From positions 1 to 40,163 of the forward strand of contig JANWYS010000012.1 in the NCBI GenBank assembly GCA_025054875.1: a stretch of 40,163 nt of DNA. The letters are read 5' to 3'. The stretch is from Cytophagaceae bacterium (GTDB taxonomy: Bacteria; Bacteroidota; Bacteroidia; Cytophagales; Cytophagaceae). The position numbers and the translations under genes are program-made. This document shows positions 1-9,535 of the stretch, in pieces. Position 1 is the first letter of the stretch, and every line of letters begins with the position of its first letter. The notes beneath the pieces were generated by a model. The model was not told the origin of the DNA and made no database searches. It saw nothing but the letters and a program-made list of their open reading frames with translations.

Positions 1-50
1 TTGAATTTTTTTTAGTTTTTAATCTAATTAATCTTTCAAAAAACAACTCA

Positions 51-77
51 CTTTACACACTTTTTGGGACAGTATCC
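51..77 (-). repeat. IS-end-like motif, copy 1 (reverse orientation)
   Basis: Read on the minus strand, this stretch contains GTCCCAAAAAGTGTGTA preceded by GGATACT. It closely matches sites at 28588-28612 and 39986-40010, and more loosely 39885-39898. The shape (GG-start, CCCAAAAGTGTGTA core) resembles an insertion-sequence terminal inverted repeat, but no transposase is next to it in the window. The rest of 1-194 holds no gene that I can see. Confidence 0.4.
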
Positions 78-194
78 GGGTTTATTATACATTTTATTGA
101 GAATGCGTTGCTTCTGAACTTTTATTTGTGATGACTTCTCGTATTACTTCTACAAGTCAAAACTTTTCATAATGGCAAAATCTCCTCCATTAGT

Positions 195-731
195 TTAATC
201 CTCCAGTTGATACACATCGCGGAGGTTTCTTCCTTTGCCGTCAATGTCCAGGCCATAGCCAATAATGAATTTGTTCGGCACCTCTATGCCTGAATAAGAT
301 ATGGGAATGTTCATGGTATAAGATACCTTTTTAAAGAACAGCGTGGCAATTTTTACATCTATTGGCTGGCGGGTATATATGGACCTTCTGAGCAAATCTA
401 TGGTTGCACCGCTATCAACTATATCCTCCAGAATGATCACATGACGTTGGTATGGCGAAACATCCAAACCTATCAATTCTGTTACGTTTCCGGTAGATGT
501 TGTGCCGGAGTAAGAGGAATACTTCACGAAAGAAATATCGCATTCTATTTGAATGTGTTTTAGTAAATCTGCCGCAAACATAAAAGCCCCGTTCAGAACA
601 GCTATAAACAGAGGATTTTTTAATTCGTAATCTCTGTTTATGTCGTTTGCAATTTTTTCTATGCTTCGCATTATTTCTTGTTCAGTCAGAAGCAGAGAAA
701 AGTTTTTCTCGAAAAAAGATATTTTTTTCAA
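195..731 (-). CDS. hpt: Hypoxanthine phosphoribosyltransferase
   Basis: Purine salvage enzyme of the cytoplasm that joins hypoxanthine (often also guanine) to PRPP, giving IMP or GMP. The 178-aa length is normal for the family. The PRPP-binding loop is LEDIVDSGAT at residues 101-110. The flexible loop with its Ser-Tyr pair (SSYSG) is at 72-76, and the C-terminal base- and Mg-binding region PNKFIIGYGLDIDGKGRNLRD runs from 152 to 172. The start appears to be TTG at 731: an in-frame TAA lies 13-15 bases upstream, and the next ATG (residue 21) would remove the conserved first beta strand. The unknown gene at 784-1221 lies 52 bp upstream in the same direction, so the two may be co-transcribed. Family assignment is secure; exact base preference is not readable. 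Confidence 0.95.
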   Translation of the reverse strand: MKKISFFEKNFSLLLTEQEIMRSIEKIANDINRDYELKNPLFIAVLNGAFMFAADLLKHIQIECDISFVKYSSYSGTTSTGNVTELIGLDVSPYQRHVIILEDIVDSGATIDLLRRSIYTRQPIDVKIATLFFKKVSYTMNIPISYSGIEVPNKFIIGYGLDIDGKGRNLRDVYQLED

Positions 732-783
732 CCCAATTAATATTTATATGGCTGATACAGCCTCTGAAATTGCGTAAAGCCGG

Positions 784-1221
784 TTATGACAACCCGGATA
801 CTTGCGGTATTTTTAACCCACGCACTTGCAGAAAATCAATGACATACTTAAAATTTTCGAATCTTTTTTTTATGCTCTTTAAATCTTTGTCAAGGCCTTC
901 TTCTTTGTTTTCCAGCAAATATCGGTATCCTCCTTCTTCTGCTTTGCTCACTAAGAATTTTATCTTACGTTTCTTTAATTCCTTTTCAGTTTCTTTATCT
1001 ATGCTAAAGTATTCCGGGTGTTCATACATCGTTTCTAAAATTGTGTACCATGATCTTCCTTTTGTAGTAACATACATTCGTAAGTCAAAACCTCTGTAAT
1101 TCAAAATTATACTATCGGCTTCCAACGCCTTACCATAAACTATTTCCCCGCCAACTTCCTTTGATGCGATTGTCCAAATCTCTCTCTGACTATAGCCAAA
1201 TATTTTTTTCCAAAAACTCAT
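784..1221 (-). CDS. Hypothetical protein, 145 aa
   Basis: I do not recognise this protein. It has an ATG start, begins MSFWKKIFGYSQRE, and has no signal peptide or membrane segment, so it is probably cytoplasmic. The middle (residues 30-70) has the look of an alpha/beta fold with hydrophobic strands (SIILNYRGFDLRMYV). Residues 75-125 are rich in Lys and Glu and probably helical. The C-terminus VIDFLQVRGLKIPQVSGLS is less charged. It lies 52 bp upstream of hpt on the same strand, so a shared transcript is possible. Reading-frame length, charge pattern and a clean start argue for a real gene; no function should be inferred from the neighbourhood. Confidence 0.65.
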   Translation of the reverse strand: MSFWKKIFGYSQREIWTIASKEVGGEIVYGKALEADSIILNYRGFDLRMYVTTKGRSWYTILETMYEHPEYFSIDKETEKELKKRKIKFLVSKAEEGGYRYLLENKEEGLDKDLKSIKKRFENFKYVIDFLQVRGLKIPQVSGLS

Positions 1222-1375
1222 ATGCTTATTCCTAACTCAATGTTAAGAATAATTAAAAAAATAAGAAAATTCTTCCCTTGCAATACCTATCTTATCACGT
1301 TTATATGGCAATGATTAACCAAGTCTTCTTCCCGCAACGTCAACACAAAGATATGCCCTATGCGTTTTTCATGTT

Positions 1376-1871
1376 GGGCGCGCCCCTGTGGGGCCGGGCT
1401 GTCCGCCACTCCGCTGTCGCTGCGGTGCTCCGCTAAAGCTTCGCACTGGCCTTGCAGGCCATGGCTCCCATCCCTCGCGCAAGTTCTCTCCAACCTCCTC
1501 AGGTTTATAAGGAGATGTGAACCTCCAAAGTAGCTTGCAAAAGGGAACGCCGACCGATTTCCAATCGGGAAGTTTAGAAGGTACAACGCTAGACTTTACC
1601 CCACATCCACGCATAAATCCCCCACCAACTTCTCTTGAAAACCACCAACAAACCCAATGTTGTACATAGGACTGAGCGTTGTGTTTGAGCTGTTTTTTTG
1701 TGGAGCCTTAAGCGGAACAAAAAGAGCGAGCCGTAAAGGTCTGGTCGCCGCCCCCTAAAAGGCGGCGGTTTGCCCAAATGTCTTATAAAAAGACTACCTG
1801 TCAATAAACCTTTCACATAACGAATCTGCGAACCTGCCCCTTAATTTTTTCTTATGCGTAATCCGGGTTTA
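1376..1871 (+). repeat. GC-rich dispersed element, copy A
   Basis: This fills most of the gene-free stretch 1222-2066. The head (1376-1490) is more than 90% identical to the heads at 7606-7720 and 19747-19861. It starts GGGCGCGCCCC and ends CCTCGCGC, so its two ends can pair (GCGCG/CGCGC). An internal stem TGGCC/GGCCA is conserved while its loop differs between copies (TTGCA here). A second block (about 1511-1545 and 1669-1810) resembles the tail of copy B, including a hairpin CGCCGCC/GGCGGCG at 1746-1767. About 120 bp between these blocks is absent from copy B. The element ends near a TATGCGTAATCCGGGTTTA motif (1853-1871). Open frames across it (for example 1287-1586, minus) are by-products of the GC-rich repeat. 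Confidence 0.8.
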
Positions 1872-2066
1872 AGCTGATTACCTTTCTTCAGAATATCATT
1901 ATTTATCTTTTCACCCCAAAAGGATATATTTTTTTTGCGGGAGAATATGTATAGCCTTGCCTTCCAAAAGTACTTCTTGTTTTCTCCAACTTCCCTTTTT
2001 CTCCTCTCCGGATTGTGAAGGCAAAATTTGCACTAGTATTTCTGTGATTTCCGCACAATGCTATTA

Positions 2067-5000
2067 CTATCTTATGTTAATTTTTGCTGAGCCATGATAA
2101 GAATGATACTCGCCATTATACATGGCATCAGCACTTGCGGGGCCCATGATGAATGAACCTTTAGATACGGCTCTTACTATATAATAATAATTGCGCACGC
2201 TGCCTGTGGCATCGGTATATATGTTGATACGGTCGTCGCGCACATCGAAATGTTGAGGTTGGGTATTATCATCTATCCACGCCATACCTGCACTTTCGGT
2301 GAGGCGTGGATTTTCAATTTCAAAACCTGCCGGCAAAATATCAGTAATTACAACGTTGTTTGCCGTTGAGTTATCCAATGTATTCAGGCTGAGTTTTACC
2401 ACTACAAGGTCATTTTGATTAAAGTTAAGGGTATGAATTTCTCTTCCTTTACGGTCGTAAAAAGTTTTTCGTATTCGTATGTAGCTGTCTTCTTCTTTCA
2501 CTTTACCGTCGGGGCTCAGGCCTTCCATTTGCCAGAAGTAGTAGAGTGTGCCTGTGCCTTTGGTAATGATTTCGATTTCTTTGCCTGCTATGTCTTTTGT
2601 GAGTATCACATCTTTTCCTGTAAAGCGCGACAGCACTGAATTGCCTATTGCAATATCTGCTGTGATGTCTGTTTCATTAGCTTTTCTTGCTATCTTGCCT
2701 AACGCTACAAAAGCGAAAGCACATTCCTGAGTAGATAAATAGGGGTCGCTTTTGAGTTCTTTGGAGAGGTGTTGTGCTAAAATTCCGATCTGTTCGTTTG
2801 AGGGATCGGTTTCTATGAGCATATTCAGCGATATGGCAAGGTCGCGCACGTAAGAGTAAAAACTACTTCCAAGGGCATTTATGGATTTTTCTCCGGCAAA
2901 AGATGAGGGTAGTATCTTTTTATAACTGGCCATGTCGCCCAGCAATCGGTATGTAGCTGCCAACAGATAGCGACTGTCCAGAGCAAGCAGATGTTGGTTT
3001 GCTTTGTAATAATTCATCACCGACAAGTCTTGCCGCCCTGTGGAGGCGAGCAAGTACAATGAGTAAAATATTTCTTTAGGCGCCACCGGTTTTGATTTAT
3101 ACGTGGTATTTTCGTAGTAATAATATTCCTCCAGATTTTTTTCTTTTACTTTTTGTTGCAGATAACCATACATTTTGTCTAATACCAGAGGATTCACATC
3201 ATATCCGGCTTTTTTAGCCTCTTGTAAGAAATGAGCAGCGTAAGCTGTACCCCACCAGCTCTCCTGGTACCCTCCCGGCCAGTAGCTGAGTGCGCCGTTG
3301 TATAGCTGCATAGCGGATAGCTTACGAATGGCTTCATTTATATGAGTTGTAGGGTCTTCGGTGTTTTTATTGACAACGCTCATACTTTTAACTAAGTCAT
3401 GAAAATATAGCTGAGGAAAAGCTTTGGAAACCGTTTGTTCTACGCATCCGTGCGGATATCCGAGCAAGAAATCAAGATTGCCGGCAAACTGTATAAGGGG
3501 GGATTTACTTACGATGAGTTTAGCTTTCATAGAGGCGGGTATAAGATTTGTCTTCAGGCTAACCTTAGCGGTGCTGCCACCTGCTATCTGTCCTGCGCCA
3601 CTTTCTTTAATAAGTGAGGAAGCCGGGCGCACGGAAATTTCAGTAACATCCGTAAAGTTATCATTCATGCAAGATACAGAAGTTGTAACTTTGCCTACCC
3701 CAATTTCAGATTTCGCAAAAATTTTAAACTCTATTCTTGCCTCGGCGTTGGCGGATAGTTTTACCGTCCGGACAGCATCGCCAATCACTTGCAATGGACC
3801 TTGTGTAGTGAGTTTGGCATTGGCTTGAGCCACTTTGGCTGTGGTATTGGTGAGTGTTACGGGTACTATAGCCGTGTCGCCAGGGCTTAGGAAACGGGGT
3901 AATGAAGTACTCACTACAACCGGATCAGCAACTTTCATATTTTTACTTGCCGAGCCAAACGAACTTCCGCTGTAGGCTACAGCCATTATGCGGAGGTCGC
4001 CAGAAAACTGAGGTATCTTAATTGTAGTACATGCTTTGCCGTCGGAGTCTGTTTTTAATTGTCCACTCCAAAAAGCTACCAATTTTACTCTTCGGTTCGA
4101 AAGAGGATTATTTCGTTTTTCCAGGTCATAACCATCGCCGGCCACACTGCTTTTTTTCGGGCTCAGCTCAGGCAAAAGTTTGGGATACACGTCATAGCTA
4201 TTTACTTCCAATGCACGCTTTCTGTAAAAAAATCCGTAAGGGTCTGGTGTGCGGGTGTTTTTTAATTGCAGTATACCTTCGTCTACAATGGCTATTGTGA
4301 CCTCAACATTTGCGCCTGCATTGGTTTTTACACATACGGTTTTTTCTGTGTTTGCGCGGGTGCGCTCATCAGCTTCAATAGTGAGAGAAATTTTGTTGTT
4401 TGTTTTTTCTACCATCAGAGGTTTGTATCCGTGGCCAACAGTGAGAGGCACAGCGCTTTCACTATTCTCTCTGAACAAGGTTGCCGATACATACACATTG
4501 GGAAGATAGTCTTCTTTCATGTTGATGTTCAATGAGGCCGATTTATTCTCCGTATTCAGGTAGAAGTAGTCGTATACTTTGTCGCGCTCGATAGTTACCA
4601 ACAGGCGTCCATCAAATGGGGCCTTGAAAAGCAACTTAGCTTTATCACCGGGTTGATATACTGTTTTATCGGATTCAATGACGACACTGCCTTCATTATT
4701 TACTTCAAACGATTCGTTAGTTGTAGTGCCATAGGAATAGGCATAGAAATAACGCGATACATACGATGTGGCCTCGGGGAGCATGAGTTGTACTTCATAT
4801 TCTCCGGATTGTGTGGGTTTGAAGGTAAAGTTAGTTTGTGTACCGCTGATGATAATAAATTTGTCTTCCAATACTTGTTCTTTTTTTCGCGACACATAGC
4901 GGTAGCTACCATTGTAATTTTTTTCAACCACAGTTTGCCAGTTGTATTTAATGATTTTGATACGGCTTCTTACAGAAGATAATGGCTTTTCATTTTTGTC

Positions 5001-7475
5001 TACTGCCACAACCGGAATAAGCAATGCTTTATTTACATCAACGTAGGAGTCGAAATTTTTTATACCCAGAAAAACAGGTTGTGTCAGTACATCAAAAGAG
5101 TTGACCTGATGCACCGGACGCCCCGATTCGTCAAATACAGTGGTGTATACTTTACCTTGTAATATGCCCGAGTAGGCATATTGTGTGTTAAAAGAGAAAT
5201 TTTCTTTTGCTTTCCCTTCCGAATCGGTTTTTCCTGTGCGGAGTTCGTTCGGGAAATATTGAGTGGAGATGGAGCTCAGTTCAAAAGTATAATCTTTATA
5301 TGCGGCAGGAGAAAAATATTTTTTTTGCAAGGTTACTTCTATTTCATAATTACGGTCAGCTGCCGGAGGGCCAAATAAATTGAGCGCAGTAGCCGTAAGC
5401 TCAAGACGATCTCTCAAGGTGTATTCTTCTTTGTTCAACATACAGGATACTTTTATTCGGTCGGGGATGAATTCTTCAACGCTTATGTATTTTGACTGCA
5501 TCAATACATCATTGGCAGTGTAAGCTTCAAGGATATAAGTGCCGGTGACGGTATTGACAGGAAGAGTAAAGAAAGTAGAATAAGCACCTTGTTCATTTAA
5601 AACAGCACGCTTTGACAAAAACTCTTTCCCATTAGGAAGGAGAAGTTTAATTTTTATGGGGAGGTTTTTCACAGGTTTCCATGATGCATCGCGTACTATA
5701 AAGTTTGAGTATAGAGTGTCGCCGGGGCGGTATATCTCTCTATCACCATATATGAAGGCTTCATATCCGGAAGGATTGCTAAAAGCACCGCCTACTTCAT
5801 ACTCCGAAGTTCCGATTTTGCATTCATTAAAGTGAAGGTAATTAAAGTCCTTCGCAAATTTGCAGGTAACCATGTTAATTTTGAAGCCTGGTGCTTTCTT
5901 TTTAATGTCCGGAAATTTTGCAACTCCTTCTGCATCGGTTTTAACTTTGTACACAGTTTGATTGTTGCTGCTTATCAGGCATACCTCTACATCGCTCATA
6001 GGAGTAGCTGTGAGTATAGAATTCGTAAATACATAAATGTCGTTGCCGGTTTCTTTTACAATCATACCTATATCTGATATGGAGATGACTTTTGAAGCAT
6101 TTATGTATTGCTGATCTGTTGAATGCACTTTTACCACATATATTCCCCGAAAATCATTTATCTCATCAAAATTCAGGTTCAGCAAACTGTAGCCGGATTT
6201 TTTCTGAAAAGTTTTCGTGTTATAAGTACGTTCAAAAACCACATCTCCTATTTCTTCCAGACCGTAGTATTCTCTTTCGTAATCATAGCCGTCATAGTAT
6301 TCATTATCGTAGCCATAATAAGAAGCATTCTGGCGAATGAATGAAATCAGATTATTTTCATAAACCTTGTATACAGTAACTTTGACTTCGGGCACAGCAA
6401 TAATTTTTACAGCCACATTTTTTTCGCCTTTTGAAGAGAGATACAATCCTTTTTTAGATACAAATGCAATAGCCGGGTTCAGAGCTCCAAATACCACGTC
6501 TTGCTCAAAATCATTGTTGAGAGCTCCACCAAAAATACCTTTCAAAGTTTTTTTAATGGACACTTTATATGCGTTGCCCGCCATGAAATTTCCTTTAATA
6601 AAAAATCCCGATTCATGTGGCTCTATCGTGTGCTGTACATATGGATACACCGTAACAAGACCTGACATATTTTGCTCAGCTATTTCCTGATTAGTCACTA
6701 CCGTAATGTATCCTTTTTCTTCCTCATACATGGCTTCCACTCTTACAATTTGAAATTTGTCTTTGGATGGAATCACTGTTTTGTGAACGATGGGTTCCTT
6801 TGTTACGAAGTTACTTTCAGCACATTTTAATCCTTTATCAATTTGAACCGTCAGTTCCTCATCATCCATTTTTACATTGCCTTCCGGTATGGCGAGTTGG
6901 AGTTGGTCACTTACATAGTTGGATTGCAAGGTGAAGTTTTGTGTTTGGCCTTTAGCCTGTAGTTTCATGAGGGGGATTACCTCCTGTGGATTAACTTTTG
7001 CATTAAACTGCAAATCCATTCTAAGTTCTATTATCCCCTTATTAACGCTGTTTCGCGCCCAATATGAGTTGGAGTGGGCAATGGTAAGATACGGCGTATG
7101 GAAGCTAAACTTCAAATCGCTCGAATAGTTGTATTTACTTCCAGAGTTTTTTAGAAGTTCTTCTGTGAATTCAGCTGTATAATCTGTGCTGGGCATAAAG
7201 CCTACATCGGGCGAAAACACCAGTTCATCGTTTGCCGTCCATTTGTATTTACCTCTCACTGCAGGGGTAAAGTTTATATATGCGGCTTCTATCCATACAT
7301 TCAGCAACGAATCGGGTGTTAAATTTTGATTGAAGTTAAAAACCAGATTTTGTTGTTCTTGTACTTCTTCACCGAAATTCTTTTTATCAATCTTCAAAGT
7401 GTTCTTGTTGCAGGCATGCAAAGCTATTGCAATTATCAAAAGGCTTATAAAGCGGATGTGTACCGGAAATTTCAT
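2067..7475 (-). CDS. Bacterial alpha-2-macroglobulin family lipoprotein
   Basis: A giant exported protein of about 1802 aa, proposed in this family to trap foreign proteases in the periplasm or at the outer membrane. With the ATG at 7475 it begins MKFPVHIRF, then a hydrophobic stretch and the lipobox LHAC, lipid-attached Cys22. A TTG three codons upstream is the alternative start. Macroglobulin-type beta domains fill the first 1100 residues, with MG2-like segments such as YGDREIYRPGDTLY and VYQPGDKAKLLF. The thioester motif is intact: CVEQ at about residues 1344-1347 in YPHGCVEQTVS, followed by the alpha-helical thioester-domain region. The E. coli homologue YfhM has the same layout next to pbpC; here no pbpC is adjacent. 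A Tyr/Asp/Glu-rich stretch occurs near residues 392-412. Family call is firm; protease trapping is inferred. Confidence 0.93.
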   Translation of the reverse strand: MKFPVHIRFISLLIIAIALHACNKNTLKIDKKNFGEEVQEQQNLVFNFNQNLTPDSLLNVWIEAAYINFTPAVRGKYKWTANDELVFSPDVGFMPSTDYTAEFTEELLKNSGSKYNYSSDLKFSFHTPYLTIAHSNSYWARNSVNKGIIELRMDLQFNAKVNPQEVIPLMKLQAKGQTQNFTLQSNYVSDQLQLAIPEGNVKMDDEELTVQIDKGLKCAESNFVTKEPIVHKTVIPSKDKFQIVRVEAMYEEEKGYITVVTNQEIAEQNMSGLVTVYPYVQHTIEPHESGFFIKGNFMAGNAYKVSIKKTLKGIFGGALNNDFEQDVVFGALNPAIAFVSKKGLYLSSKGEKNVAVKIIAVPEVKVTVYKVYENNLISFIRQNASYYGYDNEYYDGYDYEREYYGLEEIGDVVFERTYNTKTFQKKSGYSLLNLNFDEINDFRGIYVVKVHSTDQQYINASKVISISDIGMIVKETGNDIYVFTNSILTATPMSDVEVCLISSNNQTVYKVKTDAEGVAKFPDIKKKAPGFKINMVTCKFAKDFNYLHFNECKIGTSEYEVGGAFSNPSGYEAFIYGDREIYRPGDTLYSNFIVRDASWKPVKNLPIKIKLLLPNGKEFLSKRAVLNEQGAYSTFFTLPVNTVTGTYILEAYTANDVLMQSKYISVEEFIPDRIKVSCMLNKEEYTLRDRLELTATALNLFGPPAADRNYEIEVTLQKKYFSPAAYKDYTFELSSISTQYFPNELRTGKTDSEGKAKENFSFNTQYAYSGILQGKVYTTVFDESGRPVHQVNSFDVLTQPVFLGIKNFDSYVDVNKALLIPVVAVDKNEKPLSSVRSRIKIIKYNWQTVVEKNYNGSYRYVSRKKEQVLEDKFIIISGTQTNFTFKPTQSGEYEVQLMLPEATSYVSRYFYAYSYGTTTNESFEVNNEGSVVIESDKTVYQPGDKAKLLFKAPFDGRLLVTIERDKVYDYFYLNTENKSASLNINMKEDYLPNVYVSATLFRENSESAVPLTVGHGYKPLMVEKTNNKISLTIEADERTRANTEKTVCVKTNAGANVEVTIAIVDEGILQLKNTRTPDPYGFFYRKRALEVNSYDVYPKLLPELSPKKSSVAGDGYDLEKRNNPLSNRRVKLVAFWSGQLKTDSDGKACTTIKIPQFSGDLRIMAVAYSGSSFGSASKNMKVADPVVVSTSLPRFLSPGDTAIVPVTLTNTTAKVAQANAKLTTQGPLQVIGDAVRTVKLSANAEARIEFKIFAKSEIGVGKVTTSVSCMNDNFTDVTEISVRPASSLIKESGAGQIAGGSTAKVSLKTNLIPASMKAKLIVSKSPLIQFAGNLDFLLGYPHGCVEQTVSKAFPQLYFHDLVKSMSVVNKNTEDPTTHINEAIRKLSAMQLYNGALSYWPGGYQESWWGTAYAAHFLQEAKKAGYDVNPLVLDKMYGYLQQKVKEKNLEEYYYYENTTYKSKPVAPKEIFYSLYLLASTGRQDLSVMNYYKANQHLLALDSRYLLAATYRLLGDMASYKKILPSSFAGEKSINALGSSFYSYVRDLAISLNMLIETDPSNEQIGILAQHLSKELKSDPYLSTQECAFAFVALGKIARKANETDITADIAIGNSVLSRFTGKDVILTKDIAGKEIEIITKGTGTLYYFWQMEGLSPDGKVKEEDSYIRIRKTFYDRKGREIHTLNFNQNDLVVVKLSLNTLDNSTANNVVITDILPAGFEIENPRLTESAGMAWIDDNTQPQHFDVRDDRINIYTDATGSVRNYYYIVRAVSKGSFIMGPASADAMYNGEYHSYHGSAKINIR

Positions 7476-7551
7476 AATCGGCAAGGGTTTACATGGAGCT
7501 GAAAGTTAGCAGAAAAATCAGAAAAAAAACTACACTATCTTAAGAAATCTG

Positions 7552-7990
7552 TGGTTTAAATCCGGATTCCACATTATCGGAAAAGTATGGTGAAATATTT
7601 ATGTAGGGCGCGCCCCTGCGGGGCCGGGCTGTCCGCCACTCCGCTCTCGCTGCGGTGCTCCGCTAAAGCTCCGCACTGGCCGTGCCGGCCATGGCTCCCA
7701 TCCCTCGCGCAGGTCCTCTCGAAACTTTTCAGCTTCATAAAGAAATGTAAACCTCCGAAGTAGTTTGCAAAGGGACTGAGCGGTCTGTTTGTGTTCCTTT
7801 TTGTAGAACCTTTCAGTAGAACAAAAAAGAATGAGTCGCGAAAGTTCGGGCGCCGCCCTTTAGGGCGGCGCCCGAACCCAAAGCTTTCAAGAAAAAACTA
7901 CCTAATCATCATTGGTCAATGAAAGCCATCTTTAGCAAAGCTGCAAACCTAACTGTGTACTTTTTTCTAAACCGCTGAAAATCCGGTTTC
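7552..7990 (+). repeat. GC-rich dispersed element, copy B
   Basis: This occupies the gene-free stretch between ychF and the alpha-2-macroglobulin gene. The head at 7606-7720 matches copies A and C at over 90% identity. The tail carries a perfect 15-bp hairpin: arm 7844-7858 (GTTCGGGCGCCGCCC), TTTA loop, arm 7863-7877. The edges carry inverted CCGGATT motifs: TTTAAATCCGGATTCC near 7555-7570, and AAAATCCGGTTTCAAA near 7978-7994 whose complement reads TTTGAAACCGGATTTT. They look like degenerate terminal inverted repeats, which would fit a non-autonomous mobile element or its relic. No protein-coding potential is seen. Confidence 0.8.
7844..7877. other. Perfect 15-bp GC-rich hairpin in element B
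   Basis: Arms 7844-7858 and 7863-7877 are exact reverse complements around a TTTA loop. Copy A keeps a shorter version (1746-1752 with 1761-1767); copy C has lost it. There is no T-run after it on either strand, so it does not look like an ordinary intrinsic terminator. Confidence 0.85.
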
Positions 7991-8080
7991 AAAAAAGCAT
8001 CCACACAGTAAAGATGGTTTTGAATTTAAAATACCCTGACTGAATGGTGAGCACAGAAGATGTCTGCTGAGATTCACATC

Positions 8081-9184
8081 TCATGAAACATTGAAGCGAA
8101 AGTGCATAATATCTCCATCCTCCACCACATAGTCTTTACCCTCTATTCTTATCTTACCGGCTTCCCTACACGCTGCTTCAGTTTTGTATTGCTGATAGTC
8201 TTTGAGTTTTATGACCTCTGCTTTTATGAATCCTTTTTCAAAGTCAGAATGAATGACTCCGGCTGCCTGAGGAGCTTTCCAACCTTTGTGTATAGTCCAT
8301 GCCCGCACTTCCTGAACACCTGCCGTAAAGTATGTGATGAGGTTTAATAGTTTATAACTGGCGCGAATCAACCGGCTCAGCCCGGACTCTTTCAGGCCAT
8401 ATTCCTCTAAAAACATTTCCTTGTCTTCCTGATTTTCTATTTCTGCAATCTGTGCTTCCAAAGAGTTGCATATCACAATGGCTTCCGCCTGCTCTTCGGC
8501 AGCTATTTTTTGTAACTGCTCAGAATACACATTACCGGTATGTATGGATTTCTCATCTACATTAGCCACATATATTACCGGCTTTGCTGTGAGCAGGTGC
8601 AAATCGTCCAAAGCAGAAAGTTCTTCTTTAGGTATATTCAGGTTTCTTATGCTTTTGCCTTCCTGAAGATGCTTTTGAGCAAGCAAAAGTATTTCTAATT
8701 CTTTTTTAGCTTTAGCATCACCGCTTTTGGCAGCACGTTCAGTTTTTTGTATTTTCTTCTCTACCGACTCCAGGTCTTTGAGTTGAAGCTCCGTTTCGAT
8801 GATTTCTTTATCTCCTTTAGGATTTATTTCGCCTTCTTCCCTTTGAATATTGTCATCATCAAAACAACGAATCACATGTACGATGGCATCTACCTCACGT
8901 ATATTTGCCAAAAATTTGTTACCTAACCCCTCTCCTTTGCTTGCCCCCTTCACCAGGCCGGCAATGTCTACAAACTCAATAGTGGCAGGTGTGACCTTTT
9001 GTGGATTTACCAAATCGGCAAGTATTTTCAACCGCTCATCAGGAACATTGACTATGCCCACATTCGGATCTATAGTACAAAACCGATAGTTAGAGGCAAC
9101 GGCTTTTGCTGTAGACGATACGGCATTAAAAAGTGTTGACTTGCCCACATTGGGCAAACCTACAATACCACATTGTAAACTCAT
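8081..9184 (-). CDS. ychF: Redox-regulated ATPase/GTPase YchF (OLA1 family)
   Basis: A conserved ribosome-associated P-loop NTPase of the TRAFAC/Obg group, 367 aa against 363 in E. coli. The G1 loop GLPNVGKST is at residues 9-17. G3 is [19 protein letters not shown]. The G4 position reads NVDE (208-211) rather than NKxD, which in this family goes with preference for ATP over GTP. A coiled-coil/helical insertion ([20 protein letters not shown]) sits between G3 and G4, and a TGS domain ends the protein ([23 protein letters not shown]...). ATG start at 9184. The gene is divergent from the cobalamin-riboswitch operon. A near-match to the Bacteroidota -7 box (TAATCTTG on the minus strand, 9215-9222) lies upstream. 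Function in translation and stress is from the family. Confidence 0.96.
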   Translation of the reverse strand: MSLQCGIVGLPNVGKSTLFNAVSSTAKAVASNYRFCTIDPNVGIVNVPDERLKILADLVNPQKVTPATIEFVDIAGLVKGASKGEGLGNKFLANIREVDAIVHVIRCFDDDNIQREEGEINPKGDKEIIETELQLKDLESVEKKIQKTERAAKSGDAKAKKELEILLLAQKHLQEGKSIRNLNIPKEELSALDDLHLLTAKPVIYVANVDEKSIHTGNVYSEQLQKIAAEEQAEAIVICNSLEAQIAEIENQEDKEMFLEEYGLKESGLSRLIRASYKLLNLITYFTAGVQEVRAWTIHKGWKAPQAAGVIHSDFEKGFIKAEVIKLKDYQQYKTEAACREAGKIRIEGKDYVVEDGDIMHFRFNVS

Positions 9185-9284
9185 ATACCTGTTTCAACCA
9201 TTTATTTTCGGCTGCAAGATTAAAAAAAAGAGTTCACATGAATAAGATTTTTTTAGTAAATAAATTTTTGATTATTTAGCTGTT

Positions 9285-9456
9285 GAAACGGTGTCCTGCT
9301 CAGGCAGGAATAATAGGGAATAAGGTGAAAATCCTTAGCTGTACCCGCAACTGTAATTTGTGATGCTTTTTACGTAAGCATTCTGTTTTCCGCAAGCCAC
9401 TGCTCATAATGAGCGGGAAGGCAAAACGACAAAAAGCCAGGAGACCTGCCGTTTCG
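9285..9456 (+). ncRNA. Cobalamin (AdoCbl-type) riboswitch
   Basis: The leader of the btuB-like gene has the classic landmarks in order: GGTG then CCTGCTCAGGCAGGAA, AATAGGGAATAAGGTGAAAATCC split by blocks, GCTGTACCCGCAACTGTAA, CGCAAGCCACTG, GCGGGAAGGC, and the B12 box AGCCAGGAGACCTGCC at about 9435-9450. In this class, cobalamin binding lowers expression of the downstream uptake genes. The box ends about 85 bases before the chosen btuB start. I see no clear intrinsic terminator between box and gene, so translational or another mode of control is possible. Confidence 0.95.
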
Positions 9457-9535
9457 TTTGTGCCCTTACTTTCGGGAAAAAAAGAAAAGGGTTGATTGTT
9501 TCTATAAAGAATCGTTCAGGTGTTCATTCTGCAAA

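Noticed and set aside
1287-1816. Minus-strand open frames over repeat A, and the similar frame at 19712-19942 over repeat C
   Set aside because: Their resemblance to each other comes from the shared DNA repeat; stems, loops and block deletions explain the sequence better than codons, and no start site or protein feature supports them.
9458-9535. Extended btuB start at TTG 9458
   Set aside because: It begins a few bases after the riboswitch B12 box and adds a charged stretch before a normal signal peptide that starts at ATG 9536.
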